A DNA stretch of 64,000 nucleotides from Homoserinimonas sedimenticola (GTDB lineage Bacteria; Actinomycetota; Actinomycetes; Actinomycetales; Microbacteriaceae), in contig NZ_JAPELL010000001.1 in NCBI RefSeq assembly GCF_026094475.1, forward strand, positions 1,016,326 to 1,080,325, written 5' to 3'. Shown here piece after piece: positions 1 to 8,390 of this stretch (the stretch's first letter is position 1; the number at the start of each line of letters is the position of its first letter). Below the pieces are notes generated by a model, which searched no databases, was not told the origin of the DNA, and worked only from the letters and a program-made list of their open reading frames with translations. A program made the position numbers and the translations under genes.

Positions 1-75
1 GGGGGGCCCCCCCCCCCCCCCGCGCACCCCCCCCCCCCCCCGGGGGGGGGGGCCCCCCCCCCCCCCCCCCCCGGC
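1..75. other. G/C homopolymer tract, probable contig-end artefact
   Basis: The first 75 bases are alternating runs of G and C, up to about 20 in a row, with almost no other bases. Ordinary sequence begins after position 75. No coding or structural role is visible. The likeliest explanation is low-quality read ends or adapter noise at the end of an assembled contig. Confidence 0.7.
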
Positions 76-97
76 CGCCGTCACTCCGACCCGCCGC

Positions 98-2059
98 CTA
101 GTGGCAGTGGCACGACCCCTCATCCTGCTTCGCCGTCAGCGAGAGCCCTGAGGCGCCAGCCCCGCAGTGCTTGGATGCGGAGGGCGGCACGTCAAGCGAG
201 GGGTTGCGGTCGAAGAAGCCGTCGGGCTCGAGGCGCAGGCTGATCTTGTCGACCGGCATGATCGGCCACTGCTCGGGGCGCGGGAAGTGGTGCACGCCCA
301 CGACCGGCCAGAGCACGATGCGCTCACCGTTGATGCCGCGGTCGGCCTGCTGCCACAGGTGCACGCCGTCGTCGCCCAGCGCGCCCTGGTTGGGATACTC
401 GCCGGCGATGAAGCGCTGCTCCGGGTCGTAGGCGCTCACCCAGAGGCTCTTCGAGACGAAGGGCGCCTTGCGCTCGACCACGCTGCCGGGGCGCGCGTAG
501 AGCTGCGCCGTGTTGGGCACCGTGAGCCGGTAGGCGGTGTTCTCGCCGAAACGGTTCGTCTTGTCGACGTTCTCGACGCGCCAGTGCAGCGCCCGCGACG
601 GGTCGGCGAGACGGGCGCCGTCGCGCTCGGTCTCGAGCGGCGTCTCGACCGCGATGCACGCGTTGCCGTAGGGGTTGAGCGCCTCATCCGGTTCCGCCTC
701 CGCGTGCACCTCGACAACACGGTTGCGCGTGCCGTCGACCGCTGGGTCGAGACGTGCCGCGAAGTAGTGCTGGTGCGTCGGCGCTTGCACATTGGGAGCC
801 ACCATGCGCCCGAAGCGGGGCGATTCGCCATCTGCGATGCCCGAGACCGACATGAGACCCGTGAGCTTGATCTCGAGCTCGATCGCGCCGTCCTGGTACA
901 GGGTCCAGTAGAAGCCGTAGTCGTAGTTGGCGACCGTCGCGAAGGCCGAGATCACGAGACGACGCGAGCGCCGCACCTCCGAGGTGCCCGTGCGGGTGTT
1001 GACGTGCTTCCAGAGGATGCTGTCGTCCTCCTCGTGCAGGCAGATCCCGTTCTTGATGACCTGCGGCTCGCCGTAGCCGTCGAGGTAGGTCACATCGAAG
1101 TAGCGGATCTCTCCCAGGCAGTCGCAGCCGAGCTCGAGGGATGCCGTGAGGGGGCCCGCGCCGTACTCGCCCCAGTCGAAGAAGTTCTTGCGGTAGGCGG
1201 TCGGGTCGCTGTCGAGGTACGGAACGTACATCTCGTTGACGGCGGCGCGGCGCAGCACGGGCCGCTCGGTGCCGTGGTCGTTGTAGGTCAGGTCGTGGAG
1301 CACGAGACCCTCGCGGTGGGTGAAGCCCACCTGGAAGGTCCAGTTCTGCCATGAGACGCGGTGACCCTCGACCGTGAAGCCCGGCCCCTCCGGCTGGATG
1401 ATGTCGAGGGGAGCCACCTCGCGGTCCGGCCCCCAGGTGCCCGACTCGTACATGCTGGTCTCCGACGCCATGGGGATGACGCCGTGGTCCTCGATGCGCA
1501 CGACCTCGAGGCTGTCGAGGTCCAGGATCGGCACGAGGCCCGCGACGGGACGGCCATAGCCGTTGTCGTCGACCGACTCCCGGTACCAGACGGTGCCCCA
1601 GGAGAGCCGGCGGTCCGCGAGATCCTCCGGCTCGAAGCCCGTGATCGATTCGGGGTCGACCCACACGAGCGAGGCATCCGTGATGCCCCGCTTTGCGAGA
1701 GCCTCCAGCAGCAGGGGCGACTTGCGTGCCGCCTGCGACACCATGCGCGCCTCATCCGAGGAGACGCCCGGGCGGCGGTGGTCGACGGACGACCAGCCCT
1801 CGATGATGGCGGGCGAGTCCGCCGACGCGGTCCAGCCCCTGACCTCCCACGCGGCGCGGGCATCCGGGTTCATGACAACGACGCGCACGGGGCGGGCACC
1901 GCCGGCCACCGAGCCGGCCGCCTTGTCCTCGTCGAGCGCGATGCCCCAGAAGCGCGGGCGCTCCCCGATGCGGTCACTCTTGCGGATCTCGGCGACGAAG
2001 CTCGAGATCTCCTCGGGACGCAGGGGGTCGAGAACGTGGCGGGGTGCAGTGTCGCTCAT
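98..2059 (-). CDS. Copper-containing primary amine oxidase
   Basis: This 653-residue protein has the full length of the copper/topaquinone amine oxidase family, which oxidises primary amines to aldehydes with release of ammonia and hydrogen peroxide. The topaquinone precursor is Tyr379 in the motif NYDY. The catalytic-base motif FDWGEYG has its Asp near residue 295. Two copper ligands are His429 and His431 (HQH), and the third is in the HHFPRPEQWP segment near residue 595. It is the last gene of a leftward operon, starting 8 bp after the gamma-glutamyltransferase-like gene. The neighbouring polyamine-type importer and aldehyde dehydrogenase suggest a small aliphatic amine or polyamine substrate, which is inference. 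The family call is firm; the substrate is unknown. Confidence 0.95.
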   Translation of the reverse strand: MSDTAPRHVLDPLRPEEISSFVAEIRKSDRIGERPRFWGIALDEDKAAGSVAGGARPVRVVVMNPDARAAWEVRGWTASADSPAIIEGWSSVDHRRPGVSSDEARMVSQAARKSPLLLEALAKRGITDASLVWVDPESITGFEPEDLADRRLSWGTVWYRESVDDNGYGRPVAGLVPILDLDSLEVVRIEDHGVIPMASETSMYESGTWGPDREVAPLDIIQPEGPGFTVEGHRVSWQNWTFQVGFTHREGLVLHDLTYNDHGTERPVLRRAAVNEMYVPYLDSDPTAYRKNFFDWGEYGAGPLTASLELGCDCLGEIRYFDVTYLDGYGEPQVIKNGICLHEEDDSILWKHVNTRTGTSEVRRSRRLVISAFATVANYDYGFYWTLYQDGAIELEIKLTGLMSVSGIADGESPRFGRMVAPNVQAPTHQHYFAARLDPAVDGTRNRVVEVHAEAEPDEALNPYGNACIAVETPLETERDGARLADPSRALHWRVENVDKTNRFGENTAYRLTVPNTAQLYARPGSVVERKAPFVSKSLWVSAYDPEQRFIAGEYPNQGALGDDGVHLWQQADRGINGERIVLWPVVGVHHFPRPEQWPIMPVDKISLRLEPDGFFDRNPSLDVPPSASKHCGAGASGLSLTAKQDEGSCHCH

Positions 2060-2067
2060 GGCTTTCC

Positions 2068-3597
2068 TTACTGTTGTGCGGTGAAGACGGCGGCGCGCCC
2101 GTCGGCGCGGGGATCGCTGGCGGCGTCGAGGAGCCGTGGCGTGTGGCGGTGGAGTCGTGCCACCTGCACGTGCCCCGCCTCGTCGAAGCGGGAGTCGCGG
2201 CGCGCCGTCCCGAGCCCGAGGCCCTCCGCGGCGTCGGCCGCGGCATCCGTTCCCGGTTCGGCGAGCAGGGTGAGACTTTCGAAGCCGAGGTCGCGGGCGC
2301 CGATCACCCAGCGGCCCCTCGAGAGCACCTCGGCCGGGTCACGGGCCGGGTCGAGCACGCCGGATGCCACCTGCGCGAGGATCCACGGCTGAGCGCTCCC
2401 GCCCTGGCAGCCGAGGCCGACGAGGAGATCCTCGCTCTCGGCGATGACCGGCAGGAGGGTGTGGGGCGGGCGCAGCCCGGGACCCACGTGTGCCGGATGC
2501 TCGGGGTCGGTGCTGAAGGCGGAGCCGCGGTTGTGCAGCACGACGCCCGTCGCGGGGTCGAGGATGCCGGAGCCGAACCACTGGTACACGCTCTGGATCA
2601 GGGTCACGACGGTGCCGTCGGAGTCGGCCGCGACAACCGCGACCGTGTCCCCCATCGCCCGTCCGGGCCTCGGCAGATGGCCCTCCGCGGAGCGGCCGCG
2701 CGGGTCGAGCATCGCGGGGACGTCAATCGCTCCGCCGCGCGGGTCTCCCAGCTGGGCGGTGCGCGTGAGCAGGGCGGCGCGGGCGGCCTCGACGAGCGCG
2801 GGGTCGCTCGGGTCATCAGCGGAGAGAGCCTCGGGGAGGATCCCGAGCAGCACGACGCCCTGGGTCGGCGGCGGCGCCACCCACCAGCGGGCCCCGCCGT
2901 GCTCGAGTTCCACCGGATCGATCACCTCGGCGCGATGCTCCGCGAAGTCTGATGCCGCCATCGCTCCCCCGAGGGCGACGAGCCGTGCAGAGATCGACTC
3001 CGCAATCTCGCCCCGGTACATCGCCTCCGGATCCTCGGCCAGTCGGCGTAGCGTCGCGGCGAGCGCGGGCTGCGTCACCGCGTCACCCTCGCGCTTGAGC
3101 CCGCCAGCGCCGTCGCCGAAGACGCCCACCATGCCCTCGTCGGCGAGAAGGATGTCGCGGCGCCCCTGCAGGGCACGGTCGAGTCCGGGCGAGACGGCGT
3201 AGCCGCTCTCCGCGAGCTCGGCGGCGCGGGTGAGACCGTGCGACAGCGGCAGGCTCGCCCCGAGGCGCTCGAGCGCCTGCCAGCCTGCGACGACGCCGGG
3301 AACCGTGACGGTGTCTGGACCCTGGGGCGGCATCCGGTCAAGACCCGCGAAGCGTGCGGGGTCGATGGCCGCGGGCGCGGCGCCGGCGGAGATGACGGCC
3401 GTCACCTCGCCGGAGGGCCGCCGGAGGAGGGCGATGAGGTCCCCTCCGAGCGCGCACTGGTGCGGATACACGACGGTGAGGGCTGCGGCCGCGGCGAGGG
3501 CGGCATCGATCGCGTTGCCGCCCGCCGCGACGGCGGCCTCGGCGCTCTCGATCGCGGCGGTGTGCGGTGCGGCGATTGCGATCCGGCGGGGTGTCAT
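2068..3597 (-). CDS. Gamma-glutamyltransferase-family protein
   Basis: A 509-residue Ntn-hydrolase of the gamma-glutamyltransferase family, related to the shorter YwrD-like members. The family self-cleaves before a Thr that becomes the catalytic nucleophile. The best candidate is Thr318 in GDTVAVVAAD, which heads the predicted small subunit. The downstream FGSGILDP and NNR-type positions also match the family. No signal peptide is visible, so it is probably cytoplasmic. I chose the ATG at 3597 because it overlaps the stop of the upstream oxidase gene by 4 bp (ATGA); a longer upstream reading has no family similarity. In this operon it could hydrolyse a gamma-glutamylated amine intermediate, which is inference. 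Confidence 0.88.
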   Translation of the reverse strand: MTPRRIAIAAPHTAAIESAEAAVAAGGNAIDAALAAAAALTVVYPHQCALGGDLIALLRRPSGEVTAVISAGAAPAAIDPARFAGLDRMPPQGPDTVTVPGVVAGWQALERLGASLPLSHGLTRAAELAESGYAVSPGLDRALQGRRDILLADEGMVGVFGDGAGGLKREGDAVTQPALAATLRRLAEDPEAMYRGEIAESISARLVALGGAMAASDFAEHRAEVIDPVELEHGGARWWVAPPPTQGVVLLGILPEALSADDPSDPALVEAARAALLTRTAQLGDPRGGAIDVPAMLDPRGRSAEGHLPRPGRAMGDTVAVVAADSDGTVVTLIQSVYQWFGSGILDPATGVVLHNRGSAFSTDPEHPAHVGPGLRPPHTLLPVIAESEDLLVGLGCQGGSAQPWILAQVASGVLDPARDPAEVLSRGRWVIGARDLGFESLTLLAEPGTDAAADAAEGLGLGTARRDSRFDEAGHVQVARLHRHTPRLLDAASDPRADGRAAVFTAQQ

Positions 3598-4694
3598 GCT
3601 GCCTCCCAGCGCTCGGGCGAGACGAAGTCGAGGTCGGGGCGCGGCACGCCCTGCACGAGGTCCGCGACGGCGGCGCCGATGGCGGGGCCGAACTTGAAGC
3701 CGTGACCCGAGCACGCCGCCGCCGCGATGACGCCAGGCTCACCGGGCAGTGCGCCAACGACGAAGCGCTTGTCGGGGGTCATGGTGTAGAGGCAGGCCAC
3801 CGCCTCTGCTCCCGTGAGGTCGATTCCGGGGACAAAACTCTCGAAGAGCGCGGCGAGGCGAGAGACCTCGGCCTGGGTGGGCTCCGCGACGGGAACCTCG
3901 GGGTCCCACACGAGCCCGGCATCGATTCCCACCTTGGCTCCCGCTTGGCCGATCGCGGGCACGCCGAAGACGAGCCCCTCGGGCAGGTCCACCGAGAAGG
4001 AGCCGAGCTGCGGCGGCTGTCCGACCTCCTGGCCGGGACGTGCGGAAAGGGTCACGATGCGCCACACCTCGAATTGCTCGGCATAGCGCGGCATGAGCTT
4101 CGGTGCCCACGCCCCACCCGCGAGCACGAGCCGTGAGGCGCGGATGCTGCCCCCGCTCGTTGTCACGGTGACGCCGCCGCCATCCGTGCTCCAGGCCTCC
4201 ACTCGTTCCCCGAAGCGGAGTTCCGCACCGTGCTCCTGGGCCGCGCGGTGGGCGAAGGCGAGCGCCTTCTCCGCCTTGAGCACGCCCGCGTCAAGGTCGA
4301 AGACGGCCTCGTACCCCTGCGGGAACGATACGGAGGGCATGAGCTCCGCAACCTCGGCTGAGCCGACGGGGCGACTGCGCCCGCCCTGCATGGTTCCCGA
4401 GCCACGGTGCGCGTAGAGGCCGGTGGTGGCGGTGTAGAAGCTCTCGCCCGCGATCTCGGCCCAGCGCTCCCAGCCGTCGTACGCGCGCGAGACCAGCTCG
4501 TTCCACACGGCGTTGGGGTAGGCGCGCCGGATCATCCGGGTCGCGCCGTGCGAGGATCCGCGCGAGTGGCCGGGGGCGAACTGCTCGACCCCGATCACGC
4601 TGAGGCCTCGGCGCGCGAGTTCGAGACTCGCGGCCGCGCCGTGGATGCCGAGGCCGAGCACGACGACGTCGGTTTCGGTGGAAGGGGCGGTCAC
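3594..4694 (-). CDS. FAD-dependent amine oxidase, monomeric sarcosine oxidase / N-methyltryptophan oxidase family
   Basis: A 366-residue flavoprotein. The N-terminus carries a Rossmann GxGxxG motif (GLGIHG, residues 14-19) followed by the SRGSSHGATRMIR segment typical of monomeric sarcosine oxidase and N-methyltryptophan oxidase. Cys301 in ACLYTMTPD matches the cysteine that binds FAD covalently in this family, and the C-terminal GHGFKFGPA motif is present. These enzymes oxidise secondary or tertiary amines to imines, giving hydrogen peroxide. The start is a GTG overlapping the upstream aminotransferase stop by 4 bp. Imine production fits the two RidA-type genes encoded just beyond the operon. 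The exact substrate cannot be read from sequence. Confidence 0.9.
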   Translation of the reverse strand: MTAPSTETDVVVLGLGIHGAAASLELARRGLSVIGVEQFAPGHSRGSSHGATRMIRRAYPNAVWNELVSRAYDGWERWAEIAGESFYTATTGLYAHRGSGTMQGGRSRPVGSAEVAELMPSVSFPQGYEAVFDLDAGVLKAEKALAFAHRAAQEHGAELRFGERVEAWSTDGGGVTVTTSGGSIRASRLVLAGGAWAPKLMPRYAEQFEVWRIVTLSARPGQEVGQPPQLGSFSVDLPEGLVFGVPAIGQAGAKVGIDAGLVWDPEVPVAEPTQAEVSRLAALFESFVPGIDLTGAEAVACLYTMTPDKRFVVGALPGEPGVIAAAACSGHGFKFGPAIGAAVADLVQGVPRPDLDFVSPERWEAA

Positions 4695-5944
4695 TGCTGT
4701 TTCTCCTGCGCTGCGTGCGCGATCTCAGCGACCGCCTCGATGAGCGATCGGAGGTCGGCCTCATCGTTGTAGACGTGAACGGATGCTCGGACCACCGCGT
4801 CCAGCCCACGCTCGCCGAGGTCCCACTGGGCGTGCGAGGCGGGTATGGCAATCGTATCGATCGCGCGGGCGCGAAGCTGCGCGCTGACCTCCCGGGAGGC
4901 GAGCCCGTCGACGACAAAGGTGACGATGCCAGCGGATGCTGCGGGCGGGTCGGTCACGGTGACGCCGGGGATCTCGGCGACCGCCGCGCGGAGGCCTGCC
5001 GCGAGGGAGGAGATGTGCGCCTCGGTCGCCGCCATCCCGCGGTCGAGTGCCTCGCGGAGGGCGACGGCAAGCCCCAGTCTGCAGGCGACGGCGCACTCCC
5101 AGGTCTCGAGCGCGCGAGCGGTGGGTGCGGTCGTCCACACCTCGCCGTCGCTCCAGGTGCTGCCGCGGACGTCGGGGGCCCACGGCTTGAGCTCCGCGAG
5201 GAAGCCGCGGCGCACGTAGCTGAAGGCGGTGCCGCGGGGGCCGCGCAGGAATTTGCGTCCCGTCGCGACGAGCACGTCGCATCCGACCGCACGGACGTCG
5301 ATGTCGATCTGCCCGACGGACTGGGTCGCGTCGAGTATGTATTTGGCGCCGTAGCGCTGCGCCAGCTGGCCGATCTCGGCGATCGGTTCCACGAGTCCGG
5401 AGGAGGTGGGCACGTGGACGGCGCTGATGACCGCGCCGGGGGCCTCGGCGAGGGCGGACTCGAGCGCAGCGAGGTCGATGGAGCCGTCCGGGCGGTTCTC
5501 GATGACGACAAGCGACACGTCGTCGAGCTGACGGAGGGTGAGCAGGCGGAGAGCCTGACTCACGTAGCTCGAGCGGGGCGCGATGACGGTGTCGCCGGGC
5601 CCGAGGCGCAGGGCGTCGAAGACGACGCGGAGCCCCGTCGTGGCGGCGTCGTGGAATGCGATCTCGTCGGCGTCGCAGCCCAGCAGCTCGGCAGCATCGG
5701 AGTAGGCCTGTTCGAGTCGCGGGGCGACCAGGTTGGCGGCCTCGTAGGCGCCGAACTCCTGCTCGCGGCGGAGGTGTTCGACGACGGCATCCATGACCCC
5801 GTCGCTCACGAGGCCGGCGCCGGCCGCGTTGAGGTAGCGCCGCGTCCTGGTGCCCTGTGTGCGGGCGCGCTCCGCGACGGTGTCGATGCCGATGACCTCC
5901 GGCACGTCGACACCTGCGGCGGCCTGCTGGACTCCGGTCGTCAT
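4691..5944 (-). CDS. Class-V aminotransferase (PLP-dependent)
   Basis: A 417-residue fold-type I PLP enzyme of the class-V aminotransferase / cysteine-desulfurase superfamily. The PLP lysine is K231 in the motif ATGRKFLRGPRG, and Asp205 in YILDATQSVGQ should contact the pyridine nitrogen. It lacks an obvious desulfurase cysteine loop, so transamination, lyase or epimerase chemistry is more likely than sulfur transfer. I prefer the ATG at 5944, which has AGGGA 7 nt upstream, over the ATG at 5959, which has a poor ribosome-binding site. It is the first gene of the four-gene leftward operon ending with the copper amine oxidase, and its promoter lies under the tandem operator at 5988-6018. Confidence 0.85.
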   Translation of the reverse strand: MTTGVQQAAAGVDVPEVIGIDTVAERARTQGTRTRRYLNAAGAGLVSDGVMDAVVEHLRREQEFGAYEAANLVAPRLEQAYSDAAELLGCDADEIAFHDAATTGLRVVFDALRLGPGDTVIAPRSSYVSQALRLLTLRQLDDVSLVVIENRPDGSIDLAALESALAEAPGAVISAVHVPTSSGLVEPIAEIGQLAQRYGAKYILDATQSVGQIDIDVRAVGCDVLVATGRKFLRGPRGTAFSYVRRGFLAELKPWAPDVRGSTWSDGEVWTTAPTARALETWECAVACRLGLAVALREALDRGMAATEAHISSLAAGLRAAVAEIPGVTVTDPPAASAGIVTFVVDGLASREVSAQLRARAIDTIAIPASHAQWDLGERGLDAVVRASVHVYNDEADLRSLIEAVAEIAHAAQEKQQ

Positions 5945-5987
5945 GTCGCGGTCCCTCATTTCCCGTTGTGAGACCTGCGGCCTCTAA

Positions 5988-6018
5988 TTGGATCCCATCT
6001 TATGCGATCTGGATGCAT
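5988..6018. promoter_or_regulatory. Tandem TGGATCCA-type operator A
   Basis: Two copies of a near-palindromic octamer, TGGATCCC at 5989 and TGGATGCA at 6010, start exactly 21 bp apart between the divergent aminotransferase operon and ridA-type gene 1. A leftward -10-like TAAGAT (complement of 5997-6002) lies between them. The same pair with the same 21-bp phase occurs at 7122/7143 and 14808/14829. Two helical turns of spacing suggests two dimers bound on one DNA face. The palindrome type is compatible with a GntR/FCD regulator, but that family assignment is inference. Confidence 0.6.
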
Positions 6019-6069
6019 TAGTGTCAATCCGACGCGCACCGGAGGAGCGCCCCGACGAAAAGAGGAGCC

Positions 6070-6570
6070 ATGCCACAGTCAGCAGACGCCCGCGCCCGGG
6101 AACTCGGCCTGCAGATCCCCGACTACGCCGACCCCCCGTACGGGCTCCGGTACGGCACGCTGCGCCCCTTCCACCGCACGGGGACTCTGCTGGAACTCAG
6201 CGGGCTCACCCCGGAGCTGCGCGACGGCACGCTCATCCACCCCGGCACGGTGGGAGTGGATGTGTCGATCGAGGAGGCATACGCGGCCGCCCGCGCGACG
6301 GGACTCAATGCCCTGGGGATGATCCGCTACGCGCTCGGCTCCCTCGACGAGGTCGTCGCGATCTCCCGCGGACTGTGCTTCGTCGTCTGCCCTCCCGGCT
6401 TCAGCGAACTCCACGCCGTCTCCAATGGCGTGAGCGACCTCTTCGTGGAGGTCTTCGGGCGTGAGGTCGGTGCCATGGGGCGCGCCTCGATCGGCTCGAC
6501 GGCCCTCTCGAACAACCACTGCTTCGAACTGTGGCTCAGCATCGAATGCCGTGGGTCGTCGGGGAGCTGA
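6070..6570 (+). CDS. RidA/YjgF/UK114-family protein 1
   Basis: A 166-residue RidA-superfamily protein. Such proteins hydrolyse reactive imine/enamine intermediates released by PLP enzymes and amine oxidases. The imine-binding Arg of RidA (Arg105 in E. coli) aligns with Arg138 in GRASIG. A GAGGAG ribosome-binding site lies just before the ATG. It is transcribed divergently from the aminotransferase operon and faces a clearly related paralogue at 6581-7102 with only 10 bp between their stops. Both share the N-terminal IPDY and PPYG.RYGT blocks. It probably deals with imines made by the aminotransferase or FAD oxidase next door. Confidence 0.85.
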   Translation: MPQSADARARELGLQIPDYADPPYGLRYGTLRPFHRTGTLLELSGLTPELRDGTLIHPGTVGVDVSIEEAYAAARATGLNALGMIRYALGSLDEVVAISRGLCFVVCPPGFSELHAVSNGVSDLFVEVFGREVGAMGRASIGSTALSNNHCFELWLSIECRGSSGS

Positions 6571-6580
6571 GCCGCGCAGC

Positions 6581-7102
6581 TCAGGAGCGCGTGTACTCCG
6601 CGGCATCGCGCTTGGACTCGACGGTGGCGACGATCTCGAAGCAGTTGCCCCGCGAGAGGCTCATGACGCCGATGCTCGCGCTCGCGACCCTGCCCGCGAC
6701 GGGCCCGAAAACCTCGAGGAAGAGGTCGTTGGCACCGTTGCCCGCCACATTGACGTCGACGATATCGGGCGTCGTCGCCGCATAACACACGGTGCGGGCC
6801 ATGCTCTCGACCTCGTCGAGCGAGCCGAGCGCGTATCGGATCAGGCCGAGCACCCCAATCGCAGTCTTGCGCGCCGCCTCATAGCCCTGTTGGATCGTGA
6901 CGTTCTCACCGATCCGGCCAGGGTGAAGCATGACGCCGTCGCGCCCCTCGGGAGTCATCCCGCTCAGCATGAGGATCCGGCCCGTGTGGTGATACGCCTT
7001 CATGGTGCCGTAGCGACCCCCATAGGGAGGATTCGAGTAGTCGGGGATGTCCAGCCCGAGTGCAAGTGCGCGCTGCTCGGGGGTGCTCGTATCGTCGACC
7101 AT
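6581..7102 (-). CDS. RidA/YjgF/UK114-family protein 2, lacking the conserved Arg
   Basis: A 173-residue paralogue of the adjacent RidA-type protein, alignable without gaps through the C-terminal half. At the position of the imine-binding arginine (Arg138 in protein 1) it has Ser141 (ASASIG). It therefore probably does not carry out canonical imine deamination, and may bind a different ligand or act with its neighbour in a mixed trimer; both are inference. It is divergent from the MFS gene, and its promoter region contains operator B at 7121-7150. GGAG lies 5 nt before its ATG. Confidence 0.82.
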   Translation of the reverse strand: MVDDTSTPEQRALALGLDIPDYSNPPYGGRYGTMKAYHHTGRILMLSGMTPEGRDGVMLHPGRIGENVTIQQGYEAARKTAIGVLGLIRYALGSLDEVESMARTVCYAATTPDIVDVNVAGNGANDLFLEVFGPVAGRVASASIGVMSLSRGNCFEIVATVESKRDAAEYTRS

Positions 7103-7120
7103 TGGTTCTCCAGCCCCTTA

Positions 7121-7152
7121 GTGGATCCACGTATTTCAAACGTGGATACAAT
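7121..7152. promoter_or_regulatory. Tandem TGGATCCA-type operator B with MFS -10 box
   Basis: A perfect 10-bp palindrome GTGGATCCAC (7121-7130) is followed exactly 21 bp later by GTGGATACAA (from 7142). The second copy overlaps TACAAT (7147-7152), a good -10 hexamer for the rightward MFS gene, whose GTG at 7159 lies 6 nt further on. A regulator bound here would cover the -10 box and should repress. The outer arms also form an ATCCACGT/ACGTGGAT inverted repeat. Confidence 0.6.
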
Positions 7153-7158
7153 ATCGTG

Positions 7159-8361
7159 GTGAGGTCGATTTCGGAGGGTGGGACGCGCGGAGCCGCCTTC
7201 TGGCTCATCGTCGTGGCGTCGACGCTCGGCAACATCGTCAACTCCTCCAACAGCCCCATCATCGCGAGGATCGTGGGCGCAGAACTCCCGGGCGACGACG
7301 CCCTCGCCGGGATGCTCGTCTCCCTCTCTGCCTTCGCGTCGATCGCGGCGATGCCGCTCGCGGGGGCGGCCGCCGACCGCTGGAGCGTGCGCCCCGTGCT
7401 GATCGCGGCATCCGTCATCGCGATCGCGGGACTCGTGCTCGTGGCGAGCGCCCTCACGGTGCCCACCCTCGCCGCGAGCAGAATCATCGTCGGCGCGGGG
7501 AATGCTGCGGTCGCGACCGCACTGACCGCCTGGGTCGTCGCCGAGATCCCCCATCGCGAGCGGGGCCGGGCTCTCGGCCTCTTCGGCCTCAGCGTGTGGG
7601 TCGGTCTCGCGCTCGGTCCCCCACTCGGCGATGCGCTCTACCGAGAGATCGGCCAGCAGTCCGTCTGGATCGCCTCGGCGGCGCTGCAGCTCACCGGCCT
7701 CCTCATCGCCCTTCTCGTCCGCACGCGCGGGCCGGTCAAGGTCGATACGGGAGCGATTCCCATGCAGGCCCCTGCCGAGGGGCTGCGGGGCTGGCTCGTC
7801 ATCCTGCGGGCCGTTGCGGTCCCCGGCGGCGTCGCACTTGCCGCGTGGGCGTCCGAGGCCTTCATGATCGCCTTCCTACTCCAACACCTCAGCCGCAACG
7901 GCGTGGCCTCGGAGGGCATCTTCGGGGCGGCGAACGTCTTCACGATCTTCGCCGTGAGCGTCGTCACGGCCCGGCTGCTCCTCAGCAACCTGACCGACCG
8001 TCTGGGCCCCGTGGTCGTCACCCGATGGGCGCTTGTCATGGTGGCCGCCGGCATGCTGACCCTCGCCGTCTCCGAGAGCTTCGCGGTCGCCGCGCTCGGC
8101 GGGATGCTCGTGGGCATCGGCTACTCGCCCCTCTACCCTGCCCTCACCATGCTCGCGACGGAGCACCTGCATCCGCGCCGACGCTCGACGGGTCTCGGCG
8201 TCTTCGCCGCCCTCACGAGCGTGGGCCACGCCCTGGGCTCGCTACTCGGCGGCTTCTTCATCCTGCTGATGGGTGAGGCGTGGAGCTTCGCGACTCTCGC
8301 CGCCGTGCTCCTCCTCGCGATCCTCCTGCTGCGGGATCGCCGCCGACCGCGCCTGCGCTGA
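7159..8361 (+). CDS. MFS transporter
   Basis: A 400-residue integral membrane protein with about 12 predicted membrane segments and a major-facilitator loop after segment 2 (AADRWSVRP). It belongs to the drug:H+ antiporter-like MFS proteins, but similarity does not fix the substrate. The start is set at GTG 7159, or GTG 7156 directly before it. A -10 box at 7147-7152 leaves no room for a leader, so the mRNA is probably leaderless. An ATG further upstream would run through the divergent ridA start and the operator, so I rejected it. Given its operator, it is likely a carrier for a compound of the amine-catabolic island. Confidence 0.85.
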   Translation: MRSISEGGTRGAAFWLIVVASTLGNIVNSSNSPIIARIVGAELPGDDALAGMLVSLSAFASIAAMPLAGAAADRWSVRPVLIAASVIAIAGLVLVASALTVPTLAASRIIVGAGNAAVATALTAWVVAEIPHRERGRALGLFGLSVWVGLALGPPLGDALYREIGQQSVWIASAALQLTGLLIALLVRTRGPVKVDTGAIPMQAPAEGLRGWLVILRAVAVPGGVALAAWASEAFMIAFLLQHLSRNGVASEGIFGAANVFTIFAVSVVTARLLLSNLTDRLGPVVVTRWALVMVAAGMLTLAVSESFAVAALGGMLVGIGYSPLYPALTMLATEHLHPRRRSTGLGVFAALTSVGHALGSLLGGFFILLMGEAWSFATLAAVLLLAILLLRDRRRPRLR

Positions 8362-8390
8362 AAGCTCAGCACAGGCACGGCCAGCTCCGC

